From an uncultured Pseudomonadota bacterium (GTDB taxonomy: Bacteria; Pseudomonadota; Gammaproteobacteria; Burkholderiales; SG8-39), in contig CAIPGJ010000385.1 of the NCBI GenBank assembly GCA_903864555.1, positions 1 to 8,654 on the forward strand: DNA of 8,654 nucleotides, in the 5' to 3' direction. Positions 1 through 5,663 of this stretch are shown here, piece after piece. The notes beneath the pieces were generated by a model. The model was not told where the DNA came from and searched no databases. It was given only the letters and a program-made list of their open reading frames with translations. The position numbers and the translations under genes were made by a program. The first letter of the stretch is position 1. Each line of letters opens with the position of its first letter.

Positions 1-7
1 CAGCGAA

Positions 8-125
8 CGAGCGGGGGGATTTTCAACAACCGTGCTGATCTGTCCACTCAGCCATCCGTCTGCCTGGCCAAAATCCCCCCGCTCGCGCTACGCGCGAGTC
101 GGCCCCCTTTGACAAGGGGGTTTAC
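8..125. repeat. Palindromic intergenic repeat cluster, left-edge copy
   Basis: The arm at 8-23 is a perfect 16-bp inverted repeat of 70-85 (core GGGGGGATTTT / AAAATCCCCCC) across a 46-bp spacer. The full copy at 70-125 reads AAAATCCCCCC, then a hairpin with 7-bp stem CTCGCGC/GCGCGAG (82-88 and 92-98, loop TAC), then a second hairpin CCCCCTT-TGAC-AAGGGGG (103-120), then TTTAC. The same architecture recurs at 1875-1927 (inverted), 2069-2122 and partly at 2174-2193. The arm at 8-23 is probably the end of an opposite copy that runs off the window. It is non-coding; open frames across it are incidental. Function is unknown. The second hairpin followed by TTTA could act as a weak terminator, which is inference. 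Confidence 0.75.
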
Positions 126-358
126 ACCGCGAGTCACACTTCACCCCGCGCACCGAAACAGGGCAATCGACCAAAGATGCTCCATAACAAGGCATGCACC
201 CGGCATCCGGCGCTGGCAGCCCCGGTTTCATCCCCCTGCCCGGCCCCATCCCCTCCGCCCTCCAGCCGGGCATGGCTATTGCGTTATTGGTATCGACGCG
301 GCCGTGCCATCACTGGCCCGGCCGCAGACCTATCCTGCCAACCTGAAGGAGCCGTTCC
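126..358 (+). other. Leader region of the plus-strand Bug gene
   Basis: No gene is visible here. A short AT-rich patch at 276-294 (around TATTGCGTTATTGG) stands out from GC-rich surroundings and is the best place for a promoter or operator, but I see no clear -35/-10 pair. An inverted repeat GCGGCC (298-303) / GGCCGC (320-325) could form a hairpin in the 5' leader. The ribosome binding site AAGGAG lies at 346-351, 7 nt before the ATG at 359. Confidence 0.4.
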
Positions 359-1327
359 ATGAAACGCGCAATCACCGCATCCATTTTCGTTGCGGCCGGC
401 CTGTTCGCCGGCACAGCCACCGCCCAGACCTGGCCCGCGCGCGCCGTCACCATCGTGGTGACCTTTCCCCCGGGCGGGTCCAGCGACATCGTGGCGCGCT
501 TCATGACGGTGCCCCTGCAGGCGGCGCTGGGGCAGTCCTTCCTGGTGGACAACAAGCCCGGCGCGGGCGGCACCATCGGTGCGGCGGCGGTGTCCCGCGC
601 CGTGCCTGATGGTTACACGCTGATGCTGTCCAACAGCGCACCCATCAGCATTTCGCCGGCCATGCTGGAACAGAAAACCTACGACCCGGTGAAGAGCTTC
701 ACCCACGTGGCCTATCTGGGCTCGGTGTCCAATGTGTTCGTGTTGCACCCCACGGTGACAGCGAAGACCCTGCCGGAACTGGCCGCCTGGATCAAGGCGC
801 AGACCACCCCGGTGTCCTACGGTTCGGGCGGCGTGGGCTCCATCGGCCACATCGTCGGAGAGACCTTCAAAAACCTGGAAGGTGTGCGCATGGAGCATGT
901 CGGCTACAAGGGTTCTGCCCCCATGCACAACGACTTGCTCAACGGCACGCTCAAGCTTGCCGTCGATACCCTCCCGCAAAACGTGCCGCTGATCAAGGAT
1001 GGCCGGCTGAAGGCCATCGCCGTGACTGCGCCAGCACGTTCGCCACTGACGCCGGACGTGCCCAGCGTGCTGGAGTACCGGCAACCGAAGCTGGTGGCCG
1101 AAAACTTCCTTGGCATCTCCGGCCCGGCCGGCCTGCCTGCCGCTGTGGTCACCCGATTGCACCAGGTGACCCTGAAGGCGGTGGCCGATCCGGTGATCAG
1201 CAAGCGCCTCGACGAACTTGGGGTGCACAGCCGGCCAATGAGCCCGGCGGAGTTCACGAAATTTGTGGAGAATCAGGTCAATGACTGGGCCGGTCCGGTG
1301 AAGGCCTCCGGCGCCACCCTCAACTGA
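359..1327 (+). CDS. Bug/TctC-family periplasmic solute-binding protein
   Basis: This 322-residue protein is a tripartite-tricarboxylate-transporter-type extracytoplasmic binding protein. A Sec signal peptide covers about residues 1-22 (MKR, hydrophobic core, TATA-Q cleavage region). Family landmarks are FPPGGSSDIVAR at 36-47, NKPGAGGTIGA at 65-75 and PDGYT at 83-87, which correspond to the PGG..D and ENRPGAGG ligand-loop motifs. Length and lack of membrane segments fit the family. It should bind a carboxylate in the periplasm and deliver it to a TctAB-type membrane pair or a sensor, but no TctA or TctB is nearby, as is common for orphan Bug proteins. The start is fixed by AAGGAG 7 nt upstream. 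The HIUase-like gene follows after 18 bp, so the two are probably cotranscribed. The ligand cannot be read from the sequence. Confidence 0.93.
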   Translation: MKRAITASIFVAAGLFAGTATAQTWPARAVTIVVTFPPGGSSDIVARFMTVPLQAALGQSFLVDNKPGAGGTIGAAAVSRAVPDGYTLMLSNSAPISISPAMLEQKTYDPVKSFTHVAYLGSVSNVFVLHPTVTAKTLPELAAWIKAQTTPVSYGSGGVGSIGHIVGETFKNLEGVRMEHVGYKGSAPMHNDLLNGTLKLAVDTLPQNVPLIKDGRLKAIAVTAPARSPLTPDVPSVLEYRQPKLVAENFLGISGPAGLPAAVVTRLHQVTLKAVADPVISKRLDELGVHSRPMSPAEFTKFVENQVNDWAGPVKASGATLN

Positions 1328-1345
1328 CGCAAGGGACGCACTGCA

Positions 1346-1699
1346 GTGAGCGGCGGGATTTCCATCCATGTAGTCGATGTATCACGGGGGCTGGTGGCTG
1401 CCGGCATGCGAGTGGAACTGCATGCCCTGTCTCCGCAGAAGCGCCTGGTGGCCTCGGGCGCGATTTCCGCCAAAGGCCTGCTGGAGGACACCGCGCTGGC
1501 GGCCCGCTGCGAGGCGGGCACCTACGAAGCAGTGTTCCATGTCGGCGATTACTACCGCGCGGCCGGCATCGACCTGCCGACCGTACCCTTCCTCGATGTG
1601 GTGAGCTACGCCTTCGGCATCGCCGTCCCCGAGCAGCACTACCACCTGCCCTTCAAGTGCACGCCCTGGGGCTATTCCTGCTTTCGCGGCGGGGCCTGA
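1346..1699 (+). CDS. Divergent transthyretin/5-hydroxyisourate hydrolase-like protein
   Basis: This 117-residue protein has the size and plan of HIU hydrolases (transthyretin-related proteins). The N-terminal strand is ISIHVVDVSRGLVAAGMRVEL (5-25), the middle is AGTYEAVFHVGDYYRAAG (57-74), and the C-terminal part is QHYHLPFKCTPWGYS (97-111). His8 and the HYH histidine at about 100 match two catalytic histidines. Two hallmarks differ. The DGR segment carrying the catalytic arginine reads AKGL near residues 42-45, and the C-terminal YRGS tetrapeptide is replaced by FRGGA. Hydrolysis of 5-hydroxyisourate in urate breakdown is therefore doubtful, and no purine-catabolism gene is visible here. The start is GTG at 1346 with AAGGGA at 1331-1336, and the gene sits 18 bp after the Bug gene. 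It may belong to a paralogous subfamily acting on another substrate. Fold assignment is confident; function is not. Confidence 0.85.
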   Translation: MSGGISIHVVDVSRGLVAAGMRVELHALSPQKRLVASGAISAKGLLEDTALAARCEAGTYEAVFHVGDYYRAAGIDLPTVPFLDVVSYAFGIAVPEQHYHLPFKCTPWGYSCFRGGA

Positions 1700-1720
1700 A
1701 GGACGCGCTGGCCCTCGCCG

Positions 1721-1785
1721 GATGATATGATCATTTTCAGAAGGTACGGCTTTTTGATATTTGATAAGCCATCAAATTGATATCA
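1721..1785. other. AT-rich island with nested palindromes
   Basis: In a GC-rich window this stretch is strikingly AT-rich. It contains ATGAT-ATG-ATCAT (1722-1734), ATTTGAT-AAGCC-ATCAAAT (1759-1777) and the 8-bp palindrome TGATATCA (1778-1785). The block 1756-1784 reads as a larger imperfect dyad from GATAT to ATATC. It follows the HIUase-like stop codon and faces no start codon: the next gene on the right converges from the other strand. It could be an operator, a protein-binding site, a weak terminator or the remains of a lost promoter. The string TTTTGATAT here (1752-1760) also occurs upstream of the aldolase at 8016-8024. Confidence 0.35.
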
Positions 1786-1841
1786 GAGTCTGCGCCGACC
1801 TCCCCCTGGTTAAAAAGGCTCTTGGCTGACTTTCCGGGACC

Positions 1842-1874
1842 GCCGGGGCGGCAAGGCTTGCAAGCCGGGGCGGC
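1842..1874. repeat. 11-bp direct repeat flanking a palindrome
   Basis: GCCGGGGCGGC occurs at 1842-1852 and again at 1864-1874, separated by exactly 11 bp. The spacer overlaps the perfect 12-bp palindrome GGCTTGCAAGCC (1855-1866). The second copy abuts the outer end of the palindromic repeat copy that begins at 1875. It may be a boundary feature of that repeat or a chance GC-rich duplication. Confidence 0.5.
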
Positions 1875-1927
1875 GTAAACCCCCTTGTCAAAGACTCGTG
1901 AGCGCAGTGAAGGTGCGGGGGGATTTT
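1875..1927 (-). repeat. Palindromic intergenic repeat, inverted copy
   Basis: Read on the minus strand, this copy has AAAATCCCCCC, a 24-nt variable middle ending in GAGTC, then TTTGACAAGGGGGTTTAC. It matches the copies at 70-125 and 2069-2122 at both ends but lacks the GGCCCCC that completes the second hairpin, and its middle does not form the clean 7-bp stem seen in the others. Its inner end GGGGGGATTTT (1917-1927) faces the AAAATCCCCCC of the next copy across 141 bp of GC-rich DNA (1928-2068) in which I see no gene. Confidence 0.75.
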
Positions 1928-2068
1928 CTCCCGCTGCCTTGATCCTTCGCCCGTCATGACCGGATGCGGGCCCTGAGTGTCCTCCGGTGCTTCCCCTCTG
2001 CAAGGCCACAGCCGTGCGCAGGGCTCATGCCCTATCGGCAAAAGGCCATGAGACCAGCCTGGTTGGAC

Positions 2069-2122
2069 AAAATCCCCCCACTGGCCTGCGGCCAGTCGGC
2101 CCCCTTTGACAAGGGGGTTAAC
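2069..2122 (+). repeat. Palindromic intergenic repeat, direct copy
   Basis: The order is AAAATCCCCCC (2069-2079), hairpin ACTGGCC-TGC-GGCCAGT (2080-2096), then hairpin CCCCCTT-TGAC-AAGGGGG (2100-2117), then TTAAC. Compared with the copy at 70-125, the outer blocks are nearly identical, while both arms of the first stem differ in sequence and still pair. With the inverted copy at 1875-1927 it forms a head-to-head composite of about 248 bp whose ends are inverted repeats of TTTGACAAGGGGGTT. Confidence 0.75.
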
Positions 2123-2173
2123 CCAAGCCTGCCAAGCTTGCTGCCAATGCCATCCCCGGAAATTGACGAAGAA

Positions 2174-2193
2174 CCTTTGACCAGGGGGTTTAC
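2174..2193 (+). repeat. Partial palindromic repeat, right-end fragment
   Basis: CCTTTGACCAGGGGGTTTAC matches the right end of the full repeats with one substitution (ACAAG to ACCAG) and is followed by AGCCGCG, close to the ACCGCG after the copy at 70-125. The AAAATCCCCCC block and the first stem are absent. It lies about 50 bp from the 3' end of the HDOD gene. A weak dyad GTGCCA (2213-2218) / TGGCAC (2234-2239) follows, without a T-run. Confidence 0.6.
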
Positions 2194-2243
2194 AGCCGCG
2201 CTCCGGCCAAATGTGCCACACGGCGCCGATCGATGGCACCTGC

Positions 2244-3107
2244 TCAGGCAGAGTGCGCGCCTTCGGGCTGGATCATCTGCACTACCTGCTCCGGCGTGGT
2301 CGAGAGCAATTGCGCTGCAGCGGTGAAGTCATCGGGGAGCGCGGCGTTGTCCCAGCCATGTATGGAGTGCCGGGCGATGTTGACCGCCAGCATGACATTG
2401 CGCACGCGCGGGTTACCGGCATGCTCGTCGTCCATCATGCGCACCAGCAGCTCGGGCATGCGCCAGTGGCGCACCAGCGCGAGTTGCAGATCGATCAGCT
2501 TCACGCCCAGCACCGCCTGCTGGGCGGTGGCACTGCGCAGGCGCGGGTTGGCATCGAGCAGCCGCTGCATGTCCAGTGCCCGGGACGGCGCATGGCACCA
2601 CACCAGCATCTCGGCCAGGTCGTGCAGCAGGGCCGAGATCATGATTTCCTCGAAGCCGATGTCGTTGCGCCAGGCAGCAAAACGGCCGGCGATGTCGGCG
2701 GCGTGGCGCGCGCGCTGGATCACGCGGATCAGGCCGGCCAGCGCCGGCGTGTTGCTGCGCAGGCTATCCTCCAACAGCGGCGGGTCGCGAAAGGCGCGCA
2801 GGAACGGCGGCACGCCCAGCATGACGATCATGCGGTCAACAGTGGTGATCTCGGCCAGTTGGCGCTCTCCGCCCACTCGGCGGATGTGCTGGTACAGGCA
2901 CGCGGTCATCAACGGATCGCGCGTGATCACGTCGGCCAGCTCACGCGTGTCGATGCCCTCGTCACCCACCGCGGCGAGGCGCCCAATCTGCCGCTTGGTC
3001 GAGCGCAGCACAGGCAGGTCGGCATCGCCCAGGCACTTCACCCACGAAGCCAGGTCACTGGCGACAACGGGGGCGACAGGTGCAGCCATGGCAATGGTGG
3101 GACTCAT
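2244..3107 (-). CDS. HDOD-domain signalling protein
   Basis: This 287-residue protein is almost entirely one HDOD domain. Visible features are LPVLRSTKRQIGRL (31-44), the ELADVITRDPLMTACLYQHI helices (56-75), ITTVDRMIVMLGV (87-99) and ISALLHDLAEMLVW (157-170) with His162-Asp163. The end has the family pattern WRMPELLVRMM (215-225) and a final helical stretch. HDOD proteins are HD-fold proteins that usually lack the full metal site and act in regulation (stress, motility, cyclic-di-GMP networks) rather than catalysis. No partner domain such as EAL or GGDEF is attached, and there is no signal peptide or membrane segment, so it should be cytoplasmic. The ATG at 3107 has no clear Shine-Dalgarno and follows a hairpin (3109-3126). 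An alternative start is Met7, also without a good ribosome site. It appears to be a single-gene unit. Confidence 0.85.
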   Translation of the reverse strand: MSPTIAMAAPVAPVVASDLASWVKCLGDADLPVLRSTKRQIGRLAAVGDEGIDTRELADVITRDPLMTACLYQHIRRVGGERQLAEITTVDRMIVMLGVPPFLRAFRDPPLLEDSLRSNTPALAGLIRVIQRARHAADIAGRFAAWRNDIGFEEIMISALLHDLAEMLVWCHAPSRALDMQRLLDANPRLRSATAQQAVLGVKLIDLQLALVRHWRMPELLVRMMDDEHAGNPRVRNVMLAVNIARHSIHGWDNAALPDDFTAAAQLLSTTPEQVVQMIQPEGAHSA

Positions 3108-3417
3108 ACCGGTGTTACGGCACCGGACACGACAACTTGAGGGCGTTTCGGGCCGGTCAGAGGCTGCTGATATTCTGAAAAATCCGGAGAAACATTCCCG
3201 TCATCCCCAAGGAAACACTAATCAAGTCTGGAATCGAGGATCACCGTTCAACTGTTTCCTCTGACGTGGGGGATAGACAAGGGGGCGCAGCCCACTTGTT
3301 CAGTCCTTCCCTAAGAACAGGGTTCTGGAAAACAGCTCAGTCAGAGCGTCCCCGAGCCATCGCTCAGGCCACTTGGCACCACGAACCAGCGTCAAGGGCC
3401 GGTTCGTGTGGACAGCG
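3108..3417. other. Intergenic region between HDOD and Bug genes
   Basis: I see no credible gene in this 310-bp gap. It should hold the HDOD promoter on the minus strand. Structures present are CCGGTG (3109-3114) / CACCGG (3121-3126), directly before the HDOD start; AGGAAACA (3210-3217) / TGTTTCCT (3253-3260), 8 bp perfect around 35 nt; a 10-bp stem with one mismatch at 3277-3299 (ACAAG ... CTTGT, loop GCA); AGAAC-AGG-GTTCT (3314-3326); and a hairpin at 3380-3408. Base use around 3180-3340 is less GC-rich than in the genes. No transposase remnant is visible. Confidence 0.5.
3380..3408 (-). terminator. Possible hairpin terminator after second Bug gene
   Basis: CACGAACC (3380-3387) and GGTTCGTG (3401-3408) form a perfect 8-bp stem around a 13-nt loop, about 10 nt past the stop codon of the Bug gene at 3418. 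There is no following T-run on the minus strand, so it is not a standard intrinsic terminator. It may instead protect the 3' end of the mRNA. Confidence 0.3.
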
Positions 3418-4425
3418 TCAATCGATCAATTCCAGCTTCAACGATTTGATATCGCCTTCCCAGCGCGCCGTGTCCGCCTTGATGTAGGCAGCGAACTCCT
3501 CGGGCTTGCCGGGGAACAGGAAAGTCCCCGAGGCGGCCAGCTTGTCCTTGAGGTCCACCGAGGCGGCAGACAGGGTGGCCGTCAGCCGGCTGGAGATGGC
3601 GGCCGGTGTTTTCACCGGGGCGAACATGGCAAACCAGGTGCCCCCCAGCATGTTGGCATAGCCACCCTCCTTGAAGGTCGCAACTTTCGGCGCCATGGGC
3701 AGTCGCTCGTCGTGGGTGATGGCGATGGGGATGGTACGCGTGAGGTTGAGGTTGGCGGTGGTGGCGCCGGTGAACTGCAGCTGCACGGTGCCGGCCATGG
3801 TGTCCTTGTTGGCCGGGCCGGCGCCGCTGTAGAGGATTTCAGTCGCCTTGAAGCCGGCTGCCGCCATGAAGCGCACCATGAATAGCTGCGTGGGTGAGCC
3901 CTTGCCCAGTGCGGCGTAATTCAGCTTGTCCGGGTTGGCCTTGCCGTAAGCCACCAGTTCGCCGACGCTGCGAAAAGGCACGTTCTCGTTGGCGATCAGC
4001 ACATAGGGAAAATGCCCGCCCGGGCCGATCACGGTGAAGTCCTCCATCCTGTAGCCGGGGTTGCGGTACATCAGGTGGTTGGTGGCGATGATGGAGGTGG
4101 TGTAGAGCAGCGTGTGGCCATCGGCCGGTGCCTGGGCCGCCGCGCGGAAACCGATCAGGCCGCCGGCACCACCACGGTTTTCCACCAGCACGGGCTGCTT
4201 GAGCAGTTCGCCCATGCGGCCGGCGAACATGCGGCCGAGCACATCGGTGGAGCCACCCGGTGCGTAGGGGACGATGAGGGTGATGGGTTTGGACGGAAAG
4301 GCGGCCTGCCCCAGTGCGACACCGACCGGCGCCAGCACCATGGCTGACAGGGCCAGGCCCACGGTGGCGAGGCGCTTCGAGAACTTGGTGAACTGACTTG
4401 CCTGCTGAATCACTGCCTCATGCAT
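3418..4425 (-). CDS. Bug/TctC-family periplasmic solute-binding protein
   Basis: This 335-residue protein is a second tripartite-tricarboxylate-type binding protein. It starts at the ATG at 4425, where AAAGGAGG (AGGAGG at 4432-4437) sits 6 nt upstream. An in-frame TTG 27 bases further upstream lies in the T-run of a terminator and is unlikely. The signal peptide is long: an extended N-terminus with KFSKR (14-18), a hydrophobic core to about 38, and likely cleavage after GQA at 41. Landmarks are VPYAPGGSTDVLGR (52-65), ENRGGAGGLIG (82-92) and ADGHT (101-105). The C-terminus has the usual EEFAAYIKADTARW. It should capture a carboxylate, plausibly the substrate or a relative of the substrate of the adjacent acyl-CoA dehydrogenases. 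No TctAB genes are visible. It is 105 bp after the dehydrogenase stop codon, with a strong terminator between them. Confidence 0.93.
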   Translation of the reverse strand: MHEAVIQQASQFTKFSKRLATVGLALSAMVLAPVGVALGQAAFPSKPITLIVPYAPGGSTDVLGRMFAGRMGELLKQPVLVENRGGAGGLIGFRAAAQAPADGHTLLYTTSIIATNHLMYRNPGYRMEDFTVIGPGGHFPYVLIANENVPFRSVGELVAYGKANPDKLNYAALGKGSPTQLFMVRFMAAAGFKATEILYSGAGPANKDTMAGTVQLQFTGATTANLNLTRTIPIAITHDERLPMAPKVATFKEGGYANMLGGTWFAMFAPVKTPAAISSRLTATLSAASVDLKDKLAASGTFLFPGKPEEFAAYIKADTARWEGDIKSLKLELID

Positions 4426-4450
4426 GGCATTCCTCCTTTGGATGTGCCGC

Positions 4451-4490
4451 AAAAAGAAAACGGGGACGGGCCCTTGCAGGTCCGTCCCCG
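4451..4490 (-). terminator. Intrinsic terminator ahead of the second Bug gene
   Basis: CGGGGACGG (4461-4469) and CCGTCCCCG (4482-4490) pair in a 9-bp GC-rich stem, which extends by a G-T pair and two G-C pairs to a 6-nt loop. On the minus strand the stem is followed at once by TTTTCTTTTT (4460-4451). This is a textbook Rho-independent terminator for the acyl-CoA dehydrogenase transcript. Its T-run ends 25 nt before the Bug ATG at 4425, so it also sits in the Bug leader and could act as an attenuator if transcription enters from upstream. Confidence 0.88.
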
Positions 4491-4502
4491 GTCAGGTTGC
4501 CG

Positions 4503-4522
4503 ACGCCGGTTGCATCCGGCGT
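4503..4522 (-). other. Hairpin between dehydrogenase stop and terminator
   Basis: ACGCCGG (4503-4509) and CCGGCGT (4516-4522) form a perfect 7-bp stem with a 6-nt loop, 8 nt past the acyl-CoA dehydrogenase stop codon and 12 nt before the terminator stem. Both this loop and the terminator loop contain the self-complementary TGCA, so a loop-loop contact is conceivable; that is speculation. It may simply be a tandem terminator or a 3'-end-protecting hairpin. Confidence 0.5.
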
Positions 4523-4530
4523 TCTGTTCT

Positions 4531-5649
4531 TCAGGCCACCAGCTTGAGCGCGCGCTCCAGCAGGCGGTGATGCTCCCGGGGGGAACCCAGGGTGTGGTAT
4601 AGGGAGCGCGACATCTTGGTGTGCAATGTGAGTCCGTACTCACGCAGAACGCCTATTCCGGCATGGACTTCGTGGGCCATGTCGGTTGCGCGCACATAGC
4701 TTTCGGAAGCCACCGCCTTGGCCACATGGACGCTGCCGGCGGCATCTTCCATGTTGTTGTCGAGCTTCCACAAGGCTTCGTAGGTGGTCCAGCGGGCCGA
4801 GTCGAGCGCGTTGACGGCGTTGATCAGGTGGTCCTGGACGCGCGGGAAACGGCCGATCACGGTGTTGAACTGCTTGCGCTCGCCGGCGTAGGCAAGAGAC
4901 ATCTCGTAGGCGCGCTTGCAGCCGCCGACCTTGTAGGCACACAGGATGGGCGCTGCCTGCAACAAGCCACGCGCCAGCTGGTCGCCGGTGTTGAGCATGG
5001 CGTCAGCCGCAGCCACCTTGACGTCCTTGAGGATGACCTCGGCCTGGCCGACCATGAAGCCGGTGAGCGGACGCACCGACACGCCGGCCGCCTTGGCATC
5101 GACGCGGAACACCGACAAGCCGGCCCCGCCTTCGACACCGGCCACCACCAGCAGGTCGGTGGCGTACTGGGCGTCCTCGATGAACAGCTTGGTGCCCGAG
5201 AGCACGTAGTCGCTGCCGGACTTCTTCGCCTTCATCTTGATGCGCTCGGGCGACCAGCCGTACTGCACTTCGGTGTAGGCCAGGCTGAAAATGCGCTTGC
5301 CGCTGGCGATGCCGGGGAGCAGCGCCTGTTTCTGGGCGGCGCTGCCGGCTGCCATGATGATGCGCGCGCACAGCACCGCCGAGGTGAACAGCGGTCCGGG
5401 GACCGGGCCGGTTCCCAGTTCCTCGAACAGCACGGCCACATCGGTGAGGCTGTTGCCGCTGCCGCCGAATTCCTCGGGGATGGCCATGCCGGCCCAGCCC
5501 ATCTCGGACATCTGCTGCCAGTGCTTGTCCATGATGGTGAGGGGGCCGCGGTCGAACTTCAGCAGCACGTCACGCTCGCAGGAGCCGTGCACGAAGTCCT
5601 TGGCGGAGTCCTGGATGAGTTGCTGGGTATCGTTGAGTGACAGATCCAT
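4531..5649 (-). CDS. Acyl-CoA dehydrogenase, probable non-catalytic partner subunit
   Basis: This 372-residue flavoprotein-family member has the N-terminal helical domain (LNDTQQLIQDSAKDFV, 5-20; GWAGMAIPEEFGGSG, 51-65), the middle beta domain (YVLSGTKLFIEDA, 148-160) and the C-terminal helical domain (ERKQFNTVIGRFPRVQDHL, 257-275; HAGIGVLREYGLTLH, 329-343). The usual TEPGAGSD flavin motif is degenerate (LAYTEVQYGWSPE, 123-135). Helix G (LLQAAPILCAYKVGG, about 229-243) shows no glutamate at the catalytic-base position used in IVD-like enzymes, and the C-terminus has no GG.xEIQ motif. This suits the second subunit of a heteromeric dehydrogenase, as in PimC/PimD-like or actinobacterial steroid side-chain (ChsE1-ChsE2) pairs. 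It starts at ATG 5649 with GGGAGA upstream, 14 bp after the other subunit, and is almost certainly cotranscribed and coassembled with it. Substrate unknown. Confidence 0.9.
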   Translation of the reverse strand: MDLSLNDTQQLIQDSAKDFVHGSCERDVLLKFDRGPLTIMDKHWQQMSEMGWAGMAIPEEFGGSGNSLTDVAVLFEELGTGPVPGPLFTSAVLCARIIMAAGSAAQKQALLPGIASGKRIFSLAYTEVQYGWSPERIKMKAKKSGSDYVLSGTKLFIEDAQYATDLLVVAGVEGGAGLSVFRVDAKAAGVSVRPLTGFMVGQAEVILKDVKVAAADAMLNTGDQLARGLLQAAPILCAYKVGGCKRAYEMSLAYAGERKQFNTVIGRFPRVQDHLINAVNALDSARWTTYEALWKLDNNMEDAAGSVHVAKAVASESYVRATDMAHEVHAGIGVLREYGLTLHTKMSRSLYHTLGSPREHHRLLERALKLVA

Positions 5650-5663
5650 TTTTTTCTCCCTGG

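Noticed and set aside
284..1369. Long minus-strand open frame opposite the first Bug gene
   Set aside because: The complementary strand encodes a complete Bug protein with signal peptide and ribosome site. The opposite frame has a low-complexity His/Gly/Arg-rich composition typical of GC-rich antisense frames.
1964..2326. Short open frames across the repeat cluster
   Set aside because: They run through palindromic repeats and encode the repeat-derived word LTRGFT; no ribosome site or conserved protein is evident.
2211..3264. Two long plus-strand open frames opposite the HDOD gene
   Set aside because: They mirror the HDOD coding sequence, have no recognisable domain, and begin in the repeat-rich intergenic region.
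3268..3299. Further copy of the palindromic repeat (GACAAGGGGG)
   Set aside because: Only the 10-base GACAAGGGGG is shared; the hairpin around it is a different one, so chance similarity is as likely.
4426..4452. Upstream TTG start for the second Bug gene
   Set aside because: It lies at the terminator T-run, whereas the ATG at 4425 has AGGAGG at ideal spacing.
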